A DNA stretch of 64,000 nucleotides from Cladophialophora immunda (taxonomy: Eukaryota; Ascomycota; Eurotiomycetes; Chaetothyriales; Herpotrichiellaceae): contig NW_015622543.1 in NCBI RefSeq assembly GCF_000835495.1, positions 3,572,463-3,636,462 on the forward strand, written 5' to 3'. This document shows, piece by piece, positions 34,654-46,117 of the stretch; the stretch's first letter is position 1, and every line of letters begins with the position of its first letter. The translations under genes were made by a program, and so were the position numbers. Under the pieces are notes generated by a model that did not search any database, had not been told where the DNA came from, and saw nothing but the letters and a program-made list of their open reading frames with translations.

Positions 34654-36573
34654 ATGAGCACCATCAGCAACGCCAGCTACATTTCCCTCCCTGCCCTCCC
34701 CCGCATCGTCACCGAGTGGTGTGCTCTGGTGCCGCTGGTCGTGCACCTTGCCAGCCCGCACGACGAGTTCCAGGTGATAGGCGATGCGTGTCTCCGGGGC
34801 AAAATCCGCCTGGATCTCATGCCCAAGCTCGGCCAGCTCAAGGGCGTCGCGAAACTGCTCTCGTTCGGGTCGGCCGTGCTCGACCAGACCAGCAGCGCAG
34901 GCGTCGCCGGGTCCATGACCGTGTGGGACGTGTCCTGGGGCAGCGTGTTCCAGTGCGCCAACGGGGCTGCGAGAGAGCTGCTCACGGCGCACGCCTTCCG
35001 CCGGAAGACCGACGTCGTCGAGGTCGAGACTACGGCGCCAGAAGCAGCCGGAGATGGGAGACAGCCGCAGACAAAGGTGGACGGAAGGGAGCCTGCGACC
35101 AAACCGTCCATCCCCAAGAACGTCGCCTTCAGCCGTCCGCAGGTGCTGCACCTTGTCGAGTTGCGCTTCGACAAGACTTCCTCCGGCAGCAAAGGCTCCA
35201 CGACCCCCAGCCTTGTAGAGCGATTGTGCACCGTACTCGGCCACGTCCTCGCGACAGCCCCGATCTTACCGCTGGCCCTCTGCGGTGCCTACGGGACGTG
35301 TGCCCTGCTCCTGTTGTCTCGCGTCAACGCCCTGGTCTGCCAGCGCCTCCCCATCCACCGACCGCCAGGCTATCTCGGAAACACCGAGACGTACAATTCC
35401 GCCTGCATGCTGGTGGCACCCCACGACAATGCGTCGACGTGGCACCTCTACCGCGGCGACCGCGCCGTCGTCGACTGGCTGCTCAACAAGCCCATGCTGG
35501 CCATCAGGACGCCACGTGGCTGGCCGTGGGCCTTCTGGTACTTCCAGCTGACGCACTACCTCCAGCTGTTGGCCATGACCTACGTGGCTGCCCAGAAGGG
35601 CTGGGACGGCGTGTTCCTGCTCGTGTTGATGGTAATCTCGCGCCTGGCCGGGTCTGACGCGGCGGCGATGACGCCCTGGGCTGCTCGAGCCGGAGGAGCG
35701 GCCGCCATTTGGCTTCGACAGAACAACATCAATATCGAGGTGAACACGTTTCGCATGACTGGTCGGACGCAAATGATTGGAGCGATTGAATTGATTAACG
35801 GCATGGACCAGAGTGAAGGCTCATCGCCACAGTCATCGTCATCCTCATTGCTATCATCCTCGACATCCTCCTCTGCTTCCCTAATTGGAAACCATCAGGA
35901 CACGGGCAGCCACGGGACCAGCGCATCGTCTTCGATAAGATCCCATACCTTGAGCTCTATGGGTTCAAAACTACGCGCAAATTGGATGGACAGCATCATC
36001 GCACAATCTCCACGCCGTGACATGTGGCTAGAACGCTTGAGCACTACTATGCTTGCCAAAATGCAGCAGCTGACCCAGCCGATCTTGACACCAGACGTGG
36101 CTACTCCCAGCATTATCAACGAAATCCTCGAACCTGCGAATATACCGACGCTCAATCCGAACCTTGTACAACAGCTGAGCAATCCTGTTCCTGAGACAGG
36201 AGATGCACAGCTGCCAAGTTCGAATAGCAACGAGCTCTCCGACACCATTGATCGACCCGGACCCGAGTCTGTGAACATTCCCCCAGGAACTGATGAGAGA
36301 CAAGATCATCTCGTCAAACGGGCCCTTGATGCAGATGCACCATCATTGAATGTCCAACAGCCCTCGGGTCCCGAAGCCGGAGGATCTGCTGGTCCCGATT
36401 TTCGACTCTCCTCAACTGAGAGTCTCATGGACGTCAAATGGGTGGATCAGAATGCTCTTTGGGCATGGGAGACGGCTCGGTGCATCATCCAATCTTGCGC
36501 CGCAGCTCCGTCTATAGAGACAAATCCCTCGCAGAGTCCAGGCAATGCACGGATGACTGCCGTCCAAGCCTAG
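34654..36573 (+). CDS. Unknown membrane protein
   Basis: A single exon of 639 residues starting MSTISNASYISLPALP. The first 180 residues look folded (WDVSWGSVFQCANGAARELL). Two hydrophobic regions follow, at about residues 205-235 (TAPILPLALCGAYGTCALLL) and 300-335 (YFQLTHYLQLLAMTYVA, GVFLLVLMVI). After about residue 390 it is Ser-rich and disordered. The family is not recognised. It resembles the uncharacterised, lineage-restricted membrane proteins common in Pezizomycotina. Clear codon bias and the TATA box support a real gene. Confidence 0.75.
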   Translation: MSTISNASYISLPALPRIVTEWCALVPLVVHLASPHDEFQVIGDACLRGKIRLDLMPKLGQLKGVAKLLSFGSAVLDQTSSAGVAGSMTVWDVSWGSVFQCANGAARELLTAHAFRRKTDVVEVETTAPEAAGDGRQPQTKVDGREPATKPSIPKNVAFSRPQVLHLVELRFDKTSSGSKGSTTPSLVERLCTVLGHVLATAPILPLALCGAYGTCALLLLSRVNALVCQRLPIHRPPGYLGNTETYNSACMLVAPHDNASTWHLYRGDRAVVDWLLNKPMLAIRTPRGWPWAFWYFQLTHYLQLLAMTYVAAQKGWDGVFLLVLMVISRLAGSDAAAMTPWAARAGGAAAIWLRQNNINIEVNTFRMTGRTQMIGAIELINGMDQSEGSSPQSSSSSLLSSSTSSSASLIGNHQDTGSHGTSASSSIRSHTLSSMGSKLRANWMDSIIAQSPRRDMWLERLSTTMLAKMQQLTQPILTPDVATPSIINEILEPANIPTLNPNLVQQLSNPVPETGDAQLPSSNSNELSDTIDRPGPESVNIPPGTDERQDHLVKRALDADAPSLNVQQPSGPEAGGSAGPDFRLSSTESLMDVKWVDQNALWAWETARCIIQSCAAAPSIETNPSQSPGNARMTAVQA

Positions 36574-36794
36574 AACGCGAAGTCTTCAACTCCTTAGACA
36601 CTGGGTTTGAGACCTTGAAGAGTTGCTATAATTCTGATGTCATTCCTCGTCCGTAACTCTGGTCAGCATCAATCATCATGAATCTGCTGGAAGGATAGTT
36701 GAGTCTTGGATGCCGAGTCATGCCGCTGGCCCTTATTTATCATCCAACGGCTTGTAGAAAGGAACCACCGACGATGAATAGAAACGGGCATTGT

Positions 36795-37760
36795 TTAAGG
36801 GACAGGCGAATTCTGTAATTTTTGGTCTATCCTCGTGGCGAAACCAGCAAAAAGAGGACTCAACCCACATTTCCTGTATCTCTCGACCAACTCCGCAGAC
36901 TGCCCGGGATCGTGACCATTCGTTGCAGCAGCGTCCGAGGCGGAATTTGGCACATCTTTCACGCCTTCGACCAAGGCCCCAAAGCCAGTATCGATGGGGA
37001 CCGAGCCCAGGAAGGGAACATTGGCCTCGCTGGCCATAATCTGCCCCCCGCCCTTGCTAAAAACATTGCTTATCTCGCCACAGCACGGGCACATGTAGCC
37101 TGCCATATTTTCGATGACTCCAAGCACTGGGACCTGCGTCTTTACACAGAAATTCAGCTCTTTGCGCACGTCGGCTGTCGCAATGGCTTGTGGAGTAGTG
37201 ACCACCACTGCCCCGGAAAGTTTTGGTCTGGTGTCAATCTCGAGAGCTAGGCCATTGCCGTTGGAAGTTGACACGGGCTGCACATCGGCAGCAAGTTTAT
37301 GTAGTTCCTCCACGATCGCAATGTGCTCGTCACTTGTGCCGGGTGGCGTATCGATGAGGAGGTAGTCGGTGTTTGGCGGCCACATAACATCTGAAACGAA
37401 CTGTCTGATCATTGCGGTTTTTTTTGGCCCACGCCAGATGACAGCTGAAGAGCGGGAAGGAAGGAGGAATGCTAAGGATAACGCGTGGAGAGAGCCTCTT
37501 GTAGATTTGTCATTGTCTTCCACTTCTCTTGCGTCGTGTACCTTGACAGGTAGCCAGCCACCAGGAGCCTGCGTCACTTTTTTGTCCTCCAGATTGAGGA
37601 GGCGAGGTATACTGGGACCGGTAAGATCAATATCAAGGATTCCGACATTGCGACCCTGCTGTGTAAGGGAGAGGGCGAGTTGGAGAGTGACACTTGATTT
37701 TCCGACACCCCCTTTGCCGGAGAGGATGAGCACGACGTGCTTGACGTTCTCGAGACCCAT
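36795..37760 (-). CDS. cfd1: Cytosolic Fe-S cluster assembly factor Cfd1
   Basis: A P-loop NTPase of the Mrp/Nbp35 family that, with Nbp35, forms the scaffold for cytosolic and nuclear iron-sulfur clusters. 321 residues from the ATG at 37760 ([18 protein letters not shown]). Motifs: deviant Walker [38 protein letters not shown], and the cluster-bridging CPCC in GYMCPCCGE. The short form without the N-terminal ferredoxin-like cysteines separates it from Nbp35. A strong acceptor (TTTTGCAG) ends 6 nt before the ATG, so the leader may contain an intron or the true start may be in an upstream exon. Confidence 0.93.
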   Translation of the reverse strand: MGLENVKHVVLILSGKGGVGKSSVTLQLALSLTQQGRNVGILDIDLTGPSIPRLLNLEDKKVTQAPGGWLPVKVHDAREVEDNDKSTRGSLHALSLAFLLPSRSSAVIWRGPKKTAMIRQFVSDVMWPPNTDYLLIDTPPGTSDEHIAIVEELHKLAADVQPVSTSNGNGLALEIDTRPKLSGAVVVTTPQAIATADVRKELNFCVKTQVPVLGVIENMAGYMCPCCGEISNVFSKGGGQIMASEANVPFLGSVPIDTGFGALVEGVKDVPNSASDAAATNGHDPGQSAELVERYRKCGLSPLFAGFATRIDQKLQNSPVP

Positions 37761-39586
37761 TGCTAACTGCAAAAGATGTTGTTATCAAAGAGGCATGCTC
37801 GAGGTCGGGGTAGTGAGCGTCAGGGCGCTGAAATAAATCGCAGTTGACGCAGTTGGTGGATGCGCCATGCGACAAAGGATTGTTAAGCAGGGGCGGAGAT
37901 TGCCGGACAGTGGCGTGGTCTTGCGGGTAACAATTTTCGGTTCAGCCTTGGTGGGCGCGATTGGGCGGTCGATCCAGCCTGGCGAGCTGCTGGCTTGGGA
38001 GGCTCGGGAGCCTAGCAGCCTTACCTGGGTAAGCCCTAGGCTACCGGGGCGCGAACATCGCGGGGGTGGCGTTAAGTGGTCCAGGCACCAGATAATGGGC
38101 ATTGGAGGGGCTACAACGTTTTATTCTCCGCTCCTTCTTGGGAGAGGTGGAAGGATGCTCGGACAGAAGACTATCTCGTTCGCAGTGCCCTCGGTGACTT
38201 GCAGACCATCGTTTACCCCTCAAATGAAGCTGGACGAGTCTCCGCCTTTGGGCTTGAGTGTCTCGTAGTCAGCCAGAGTGCTCCAAAGCATGTGTAGTCG
38301 GTGGTTGAATGAGCACGTGCTTGCCCAGCAACCCAGTAGTTGTATAGTCGTTCATGCAAGCTGCCTCGATGCATGGGTGCACTTGGCTTCAGCAGAAGCT
38401 CCCGCACTCTCTTCCGCCACTCTCTGATCTATCCCAAGAGACTCACTTCGGTGGCACTGGGAGTCCCGGTGCTGCTGCCAACGACGAACCCAAGCCCCCC
38501 CTTCAGCAGCCCACTGGCCTCCCCTGTCGACCAGCCCAGCGCTAATCAAGATTTTTCACGGCGCCTGGAGCCTTTCGTCATCGGTGCCGAGGCGGCGGGG
38601 TGCCCGGGCTTCTCACTGGCCACTGGGCTCCGTCTCCGCGCCCGAAATTTCCAGCTGGCGGTGTCCACACCCTCATCACCGCCTGTCACACACAAAGCTG
38701 CCACTTCTTTTTCTGGTGCGACATCAACATTCAACACACAATTTTGCCTCTTGTGAATCCTCTGCCACACGCTCTGCCATTTCGACTCCCGCAAAACTCC
38801 CAACTCCAACCTCGTTGGACTCATTATTCTCGTCGGCTCGTGTAATTCCACGCAGTCTTGTCTATCGCAGACACCCCCTCCATTGAGCGGTCAGGGGAAA
38901 TTTTCGCTGAGGCATTTTTCACAAGCCGCCCACAATTTTCACCACCACAACTGCAGCTCTGGCGACCTTCACCAGTTGAGTGATTCACTCGACGCTCAGG
39001 CTGTGACAGCCACCCTTCATCTCCAGCAAGTTCTATTAGCATCTCTATGAGCCGCAAGGATTTGCTTCGCTTCCTATCCAAGCCGGCAAAGTACACTTCT
39101 CCCTGCCCTCAGTGACCGACACAGTGCTAACTCGACAAGTAGGCCCAGATAACACCTGCTACTTGCGGTTTTAAACAACAGAAGTCTCACAGCGAGTATC
39201 CATCGAACAAAGCCTCTTGAGAGATAACAAACATCTCTCACACTTCTTGGACGGTCACCAAAGTTTGATCAGAAAGAGTCTACAAACACTGCCCACAATT
39301 CCGTTCGTGCAGGAAATCTTCTTCCTCCTCTCCTCCACCAGGCCTCCATAACGACCCCTCAGAAGGGATTTCAAACCACATCACACACTGCTGCTGGCAA
39401 AAGCCAGCCTCCAACTCTCCCACCGCATAGTGGGCCTTCTCTTCTCAGGCGGACACCGCATTGTTCGTCTGGGTGGCAGATAGTGCTTCACTGAATCGTC
39501 AGATCAGTGTTTCTTCACCTTCTTGCCCAGAACACTTCAAAGCTTCCAACAACCGAGAGGACTCTGTCCGCACCTTCGAAAAGGAT
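37761..39586. promoter_or_regulatory. Divergent promoter and long AdoMetDC leader
   Basis: 1.8 kb between cfd1 and the S-adenosylmethionine decarboxylase gene. From about 38376 to 39586 the plus strand contains a single ATG (39047). This is expected of a long 5' leader or pyrimidine-rich promoter under selection against upstream starts. Confidence 0.6.
39047..39115 (+). promoter_or_regulatory. Candidate regulatory upstream ORF of AdoMetDC
   Basis: ATG at 39047 to TGA at 39113 encodes 22 residues beginning MSRKDLLRFLSK and ending in PQ. It is the only ATG in the 1.2 kb before the main start codon (39587). AdoMetDC mRNAs of mammals and plants are controlled by polyamine-sensing uORFs. A similar role here is inference. 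Confidence 0.5.
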
Positions 39587-41145
39587 ATGGTACACATTGG
39601 GATCCCCAAGCATTATACAACTTCGCCGTCGAGTTTTAGTCACACCCCGTCGTTGACTATCAATCGCGAAGTTGCGCTAGATCTTGACTCTAGCAATGCA
39701 TTCGAAGGTAAATTTTGTTTGGCCGCCGATCTTGGGTTAGATCTGACATCTTTCAAGGTCCCGAGAAACTCTTAGAAGTATGGTTCAGTCCGTCACCCGA
39801 TGCCCTCCAGGGCTGTTCGGAGCCTACCGGACTCAAGGCCGTGCCGTCGGACGTCTGGAAAACAATGCTTGATTTGGTCAATTGCAAAGTCTTGTCCATC
39901 ATCGAGTCTGAAGATGTTGATGCTTATCTCCTCTCTGAGTCGAGCATGTTTGTCTTCCCTCACAAACTCATTCTGAAGACTTGCGGGACAACCACCTTGC
40001 TGTGCGGGCTGCCACGTATCCTCGAAATCGCGGTGCTCTTTGGTGGCTTTCCACGTGCGACTGCTCCACCATCCAATGGCATCGCTATTGCGGCCCCTCC
40101 ATACCGCGTTTTCTACAGTCGCAAGAACTACTTGTTCCCTGACCGGCAACGTGGCCCACACCGCAGCTGGCGCGATGAGGTGTACACTCTCGATAAACTC
40201 TTTGTTGGGGGCAGCGCCTACATGATCGGCAAGATGAACGGCGAGCACTGGTACTTGTACCTCACTGAACCATACACCATGTTGACGCCACCAGCAAGCC
40301 CACAGAGCATGGGTAGTCCAGGGACTGAGACCAAAGTTCTGGATTTACCGTCGTCGTTGGTGGTCGACCGTGGTTCGAAGGTGTGCGAAGGTGAAGACGA
40401 AACTCTCGAGATCCTCATGACTGATTTGGACGAGGAGAATGCTCGACAATTCTACCTCGACCATGCGAGTGCGGTCGCAGAAGATCAGTGGAGAGGATCT
40501 CAAAGAGGACGAGACGATCACATCGATGTATTCAGCAATGCATCATCAGATGACAGCGATATTTCCATCAAGGAAGAGGCCTTTCCTTCTGAACTCACCA
40601 CTGAAGGGCATGCTCTTGGCACTGTGGTGTCCGAGGCGTGCGGTCTTTCCGATGTCTATCCGGCAGACAAGTATCCGGATGCTCGAGTCGATGCATACCT
40701 CTTTACCCCATGCGGATTCTCGGCCAACGGAGTCATCCCCGCCCCTAACGGGCAGAAAGGAACTCACTACTTCACTGTCCATGTGACTCCAGAACCAATC
40801 TGCTCTTATGCATCTTTCGAGACCAATGTCCCTTGCGGCCAAAAGGGTCGTGAAACCGCCGACATCATCCAGCATGTCGTCGACATTTTCAAGCCTGGGC
40901 GGTTCACTGTCACTCTTTTCGAAGCCACCGCCACCTACGAGGAAAGAGCCTATGCTGATCATGATGAGCTAGCTGAAATCAGGATGTTGCAGCGACAGGC
41001 TGCGCGTCGCAATACCAAGATGGATGCCATCCAGGGGTACCGCCGCGTCGATCGTATCGTTCACGACCTCGACGGCTATGACTTGGTGTTTCGGTATTAT
41101 GAGCGCCACGACTGGAAAGGCGGAGCTCCGCGAATTGGGGAGTAA
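39587..41145 (+). CDS. spe2: S-adenosylmethionine decarboxylase proenzyme
   Basis: Makes decarboxylated AdoMet for spermidine/spermine synthesis. Exons 39587-39707 and 39758-41145 with a 50-bp intron give 502 residues. The splice restores FEGPEKLLEVWF. The self-cleavage Glu-Ser is in LSESSMFVF, where the Ser becomes the pyruvoyl cofactor. The catalytic Cys is in KTCGTTTLL and the processing Ser/His lie in PCGFSANGVIP and YFTVHVTPE. At 502 residues it is longer than yeast or animal forms because of an acidic insertion around residues 260-310. It carries a candidate uORF in its leader. Confidence 0.94.
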
Positions 41146-42070
41146 TATCGGGATGGCATTGTGCACGACGATCACGCAGGTGTACACTGGTTGTTGTCAT
41201 CAGAAGCGAGGAGCTGCTAGGGGGAGGTTGAGGTGTCCAAAAGTACCTTCTCAGGAACTTTCCGATGGCTATGATGGTTTTGATGATTTCTTGCATTACT
41301 TCCACTCCTTTGAACCCAGCCATAGCTGACGATAGAGCCCGTTGAATAACGGCATTTTGTCCAAGTCTTCCGCATTCGGTCTCTCCGATCGCCCTGCGTT
41401 CCCGTGCCAGCCCATGACTTCTTGACCTTCAAATGTGTAGGAGGGACAAGGCTGAGGCTCGGGAGTGGGCAGCCTCGGCAGAATAAGGATGGATCTCGAT
41501 CTCTCCCTCCATGTTTCGTGAATTGAAAGGCCTATTTTGTCCATTGGATTCCAGCCTCTCTGCGTCTTTGCAACTAGGATATCACGAATACCTGATTTTG
41601 CTCCAGTCTGTGGCCCGAGACCTATTTAGGGTGCTTGGAAGGTTGTCCTACTGTCATATGCAATTCGACTCTACTAAGGCTGTGCAACATAGACCCTATA
41701 TGACCAATTGGAGGCTATGCTCGTGGCTCTCTTTCGATGCTTCGAGGGTTTGAGGCAAGGTTCGAAGAAACAAGAATCGGGCGGAATGGGTCTTTGTCAA
41801 ATCCGTTCTAACTTCCTCTCTCTGATACCATGAGGGCCGGAGCCCCTGTGATGGCCATTGGGTTTTTCTCTATTTGTGGAGCCCTGGACGGCGCGAGACC
41901 AAAGGTATCTCTGCAAGCCCCTCGGAGATCGACACATCCAGGTCGTGGATCTGTTAGAGATCAAATTGAGGGAGATTTGTTGGGGATTGTGCGGAAATAG
42001 ACAAGCGATGTATTCCTATATACACCAAAAGAAGGATGCTGCAAATACGTCTCCTTTGACAAGAACGCCT
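41146..42070. other. Intergenic, convergent 3' regions
   Basis: 0.9 kb between AdoMetDC and the HET gene. No coding or RNA feature recognised. Confidence 0.4.
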
Positions 42071-43873
42071 CTACACCACACCCACAGCGGTGGCTCTTGG
42101 CTTGATAGAATCTATCCGCACGAGAGGGTGATCAACCTTCTTGACCTCGGACTTCACCATTGCCTTCGAGACTCGGGCCTTCTCCACGGGTACATCCACC
42201 ACCTCGTAGTTAACGGTCGTCGTCGTGGCTCTCCAGGTATCCCCCACGGGCACATCGTGCATCTCCAGGGACAGAATGTACTGCGCCCGGGTGGCCCGAT
42301 CTTGGATGGTGACCGAGTTTCTCTTGTCAAGACCCCTCAAGACTCCGTAGGAGTCTGAAAAATGGGCAAATAGCACGTCCTTGATGGCATTCTGTCGACA
42401 CCCTTTGGAAAGAGCTTCGTCGTCCCCATGAGCCAGTGCAACCAGAGCCGACGACACCTCGTCGGTTGTACCAGACTCCTGGAAAATGGCCGCCCACGAG
42501 TCGAGCCTCCAGCTTCGGATGAAAGACTTGTGAACACCACACAGGAGCACGAGACGCTCTCGCAGTCGAGGGGCCGGAGGGAGTGTCTCGAAAATGAAAG
42601 GCACGATGCCGACAAAGTTGGCGGACTCGAACCCGAAGAATCGCGTGGTTTCGGGCTCCCAACGCTGCAGAGGCAGCACGTCGCAGAGGTTCATCTGGCT
42701 CCGGAGAGGCTGTGCAAACTGCATCGTCACGCTGGATATGCGGTAGTTCGCCTCGGTCAGCTGTTGGCCGTGGACGCTTTTGCGGACATGGACTGTTCGT
42801 CTGCTGCCCTGCCACCACAGCGCCCGCGATTTCTCGGCGGTGATGTGTTTCGGCAGGACCCGGACGAACGTCTCTCCCACCTTTTTGAGTTGGACGTACA
42901 GCCATTCAGGGTGGGAAGAGGCACCGCTGCGACAACATCCCAGGTCCAGAATGCAGCAATCGACTTGCCCGGGGAGGAAGATCCCCTCAGCACGCAGTCC
43001 ATTGCTGGTAACCGAGACCTCGTTCCCGAGACTCTGTCTCTCATGTGGTGCTTTCACGTCGCAGCAGTCCGAGAACTCCGAGGGAGATTCCGCGAAGATG
43101 CCGCGATACAGCGACTTTCCCGAGGTGTTTTGCCACGCGAACAGACTCAGGTCGTTGTGTTCCCTGAGGATCTCTTCCTGGAGCCGGAGAAACGCCCTGT
43201 CCCCTTCCCCATAGAGCAGCGGCATGTTGACGTTGAAAATACCCAGGAGGCAGTATGCAATGTCCTCGACCCGGCTGGTTTCCCTCGGCGCCGCCCAAGA
43301 CATTTTCCTGCCGACCGGGACAAAGTCCAGATTTTGGCCGTTGACGAGGACGTCCGAGTCGATCCGAGTGATTCTCGCCAGCAGCTCTTGAAATGTGGCC
43401 TTGGTGCCGGCCTCAACCCACCACTTGTCGTAGAAGCGGACCTTTTGCGGGGCAATCAGCTCCTGAAGCGTCCAACCTCTGGTGAACCAACGGCAGGCTT
43501 GAAGCTGACCCAGGTCCGAAGCATTTTCTAGGTCTGACAGATAGGCGTAGCAGATCTGGGAGTCCCGGTACCATTTGAACATGGAGTTGATGGCTTCCGA
43601 CAGCTCTGCGCTGCTTCTCTTGTCGATGCAACAGGTGTCGATCCAGGCATATTTCATCCCGTCTGCCTTTGCTATGCGGCACGTCATTTCGATCTTTGCG
43701 TACCCCGATTTTGTCTTGAGCTTGTCCGCCTCGGGGCCTCCGGATTCGATGCATTTCCATTCTTGAAAGTTGATCTCTTCTTTCCCCCAGGTATGCGAGA
43801 GGATGGCGTAGGATCCTGGGGCAGGATAGACGATGGATTCGAGTGCCAGAGTCTCCGTATCGATCAGCAGCAT
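42071..43873 (-). CDS. HET-domain protein
   Basis: A single exon of 600 residues. The HET domain occupies about residues 1-240: it starts MLLIDTETLALESI, then YAILSHTWGKEEINF, AWIDTCCIDKRSSAELSEAINSMF, CRWFTRGWTLQELIAP and the closing SWAAPRETSRVEDIAYCLLG block. HET proteins trigger incompatibility-type cell death or immune-like responses, and this domain acts as the TIR-like effector part. The C-terminal 350 residues (with a RWEPETTRFFGFE block) are of unknown function. The ATG at 43873 is chosen; the frame extends upstream only to a GTG. Confidence 0.9.
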   Translation of the reverse strand: MLLIDTETLALESIVYPAPGSYAILSHTWGKEEINFQEWKCIESGGPEADKLKTKSGYAKIEMTCRIAKADGMKYAWIDTCCIDKRSSAELSEAINSMFKWYRDSQICYAYLSDLENASDLGQLQACRWFTRGWTLQELIAPQKVRFYDKWWVEAGTKATFQELLARITRIDSDVLVNGQNLDFVPVGRKMSWAAPRETSRVEDIAYCLLGIFNVNMPLLYGEGDRAFLRLQEEILREHNDLSLFAWQNTSGKSLYRGIFAESPSEFSDCCDVKAPHERQSLGNEVSVTSNGLRAEGIFLPGQVDCCILDLGCCRSGASSHPEWLYVQLKKVGETFVRVLPKHITAEKSRALWWQGSRRTVHVRKSVHGQQLTEANYRISSVTMQFAQPLRSQMNLCDVLPLQRWEPETTRFFGFESANFVGIVPFIFETLPPAPRLRERLVLLCGVHKSFIRSWRLDSWAAIFQESGTTDEVSSALVALAHGDDEALSKGCRQNAIKDVLFAHFSDSYGVLRGLDKRNSVTIQDRATRAQYILSLEMHDVPVGDTWRATTTTVNYEVVDVPVEKARVSKAMVKSEVKKVDHPLVRIDSIKPRATAVGVV

Positions 43874-46117
43874 CTCCGTTTCTTGTGCAGAGTATAGCCG
43901 AGCAGGGTGAAAACAAGGGGACGAATGGAATCCACAAAGATATTCTGTGCTGTGAACCACTATCTGGGATTCCCGAGGTCTCGCTATTGAAGGGACTTTG
44001 ACTTGTACAGATTGTGCTCTTTCGAAAAGTGTAACGACACAACGACGATGACTTGTTCACAAAAAAGAGTCTGTATGCGCAGGACTGTGCCGGAGCAGAG
44101 ATGCAAGCATGAAAGGAAGAGACAAAGAACCACCGCCCAAAGGAAAAATACTCACACTAGTGAAGTTGGCAATGCGTTGTCACCACAGCCTCGCGAGGCT
44201 GAGTAAGAACGACGCCGAGTTGTTGCCGCCACATCCTCATATCGGACCAATCAGACACAATATTGGTGTTGGCGAGACGTGGCGTAAAGTGAATTGTTCG
44301 CTTTCTTTCCCAAAGGCCTCGGAGACGGACCACCGACCTTTATCGATGCTTTCACCTCGATTCGTGTGAATGCCATGTGATTCATGCTAGGCTCTCACCA
44401 TCAATATGACGCAGCCATCCCTTCGCCCGATACCGGCCTTGTGGTGCTGATAGATCTTGGATGGCCCTCGTACAGCAAAGAGAAATGGTTAGCAGCCTCT
44501 CCCGTGGAATTTGCAGTGATGGGAGAGCTCTGACCCATAAAATGAGCATCGAATACGAAGCCGTAACAAGTTCATGTCCGGTTAGCGATGGCGTTCAATC
44601 CAAGACCTTCACCAGAAGTCAATGGGGAACTCAACACCAACCCCTGGAAGTTGAGGGAGGCAAGTTTCAAAGCCGAAAGAAGGAAAGCGGCACAGTCTGC
44701 CATAGAATAGACGCCATCTCAGAACATAGCTAGTCACTCTGTAACGACAAGGTACCCGCCAGATCAGATATAGCTAATATGGTTAATAAAGATAAGGAGG
44801 TCTCTATACACAAGGACAGAATAAAAGCCTTTGTTTAATGGTTGTTACCTTTTGAGTCAACGGCCTATACTGCGCAAGGCCGCATACTGGAGGCCGAAAC
44901 GGCCTCGTCCGATGTCTCACTCACTAGCCACAGCCATGGCGCTCAAGGCAAAGCTGGGGCTACCACAGCACCTCTGCTCGACCCTCAAGAGAATCGAATG
45001 CTAGGTGCCATCCAGGCATCTTCGTAGACAAGCCAGCCAACAAGGCGGACGGATGGGCGGCAGGGAAGGACGGCATCGCCGCTGTAAACAATTTTTGGAC
45101 CGAGTAGTGGCTGTGTTATTGCGGGAGGCTGTCCTCCCGGAAGCAACAATAATCATCCAGGTTGCTGCTGATAGGGAGATTCGACGTGAAATCGCAGGGA
45201 GTGGTCGAGGTAGGGCTGGCTGTTCAAATTTCAGAGCCTGGTTCGGCAACCCGCATCCTTGTCCCAGGCATAAAACAGTCTCCGCGATATTTCCATTCTG
45301 ATCCCGGGGCTCCGAGGGCACTTCATTTCCTCGCCGAGCCTGGTCACATTGATGGGAATGTCTTTGATCAACCCGGCCGTGTGGTCCATTCCCCTTCGTC
45401 GCCTCACTTGGTTTGTGCCGAGTCCGCCTCTAAGCGCTTTCGTTCCCCAGATTTCCTCACCAAGACGCAAGCTTCTTTTCTGCTTCCCCGCGTGGAGAGC
45501 ACCCCAGGATCTGCATTTCTCTCGTGTACATGCGGATCCGCATACCATCCCCAAGGACAATGTGCGGATAACGTGTCCTGTAAGCCCAGCCCCCCGGCCG
45601 CAGGAAGAGCAGGGTTTGTTTCATATTCTCCGGGCTAAAGAGAATGAGGGATAGTTAATGCAAGGACCTTAAGAAAAGAGTCGTCGATCGCATCCTTTGA
45701 GCCGAAGCTTTCTGTCCCTGGCGTGGCCTAGCTGTAATGAGGTTTGTCAGACACCGTGCGGTTAAGATTGCGCGGGGATAGGGGGGTCTCCATAAAGTGT
45801 ATCCGTAGCCGCACCGGACACTCTTGTGCGATCCATGTTCTGACAAATGCGGACAGATGGCTCGCCCTCGTGGCGCTGAGCCGAATCGCGGAAAAGAGAA
45901 AGGGGGGTTGAAAGGCTCACCAGAAGTGCTGACCGTTCAATCGGTCTACCTCGTACAGGCTGGTCCTCGTTGCTCGCTAGGATCGGGGAACGCTGTCTTC
46001 CGACGGCATCCACGGCAAACGACGAACAATATGAGAGGAGGCCAGGGGTTTAGACCGAGAGGCCAACCGGATAAATCAAGCATTGGTGCTTTTTCTGTGT
46101 TACCTCTGTAATTAGTT
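43874..46117. other. Long intergenic stretch, 2.2 kb
   Basis: No gene recognised on either strand; open stretches are short and unlike any family. Lies between the HET promoter and the 3' end of the AlcR-like regulator. It could hold decayed repeats, but I see no terminal repeats or transposase remnants. Confidence 0.4.

Noticed and set aside
42428..43531. 367-codon plus-strand open frame antisense to the HET gene
   Set aside because: No domain, while the minus-strand frame has a full HET domain.
43874..46117. Possible transposon in the 2.2-kb gene-poor stretch
   Set aside because: No terminal inverted repeats, target-site duplication or transposase/reverse-transcriptase motifs were visible.
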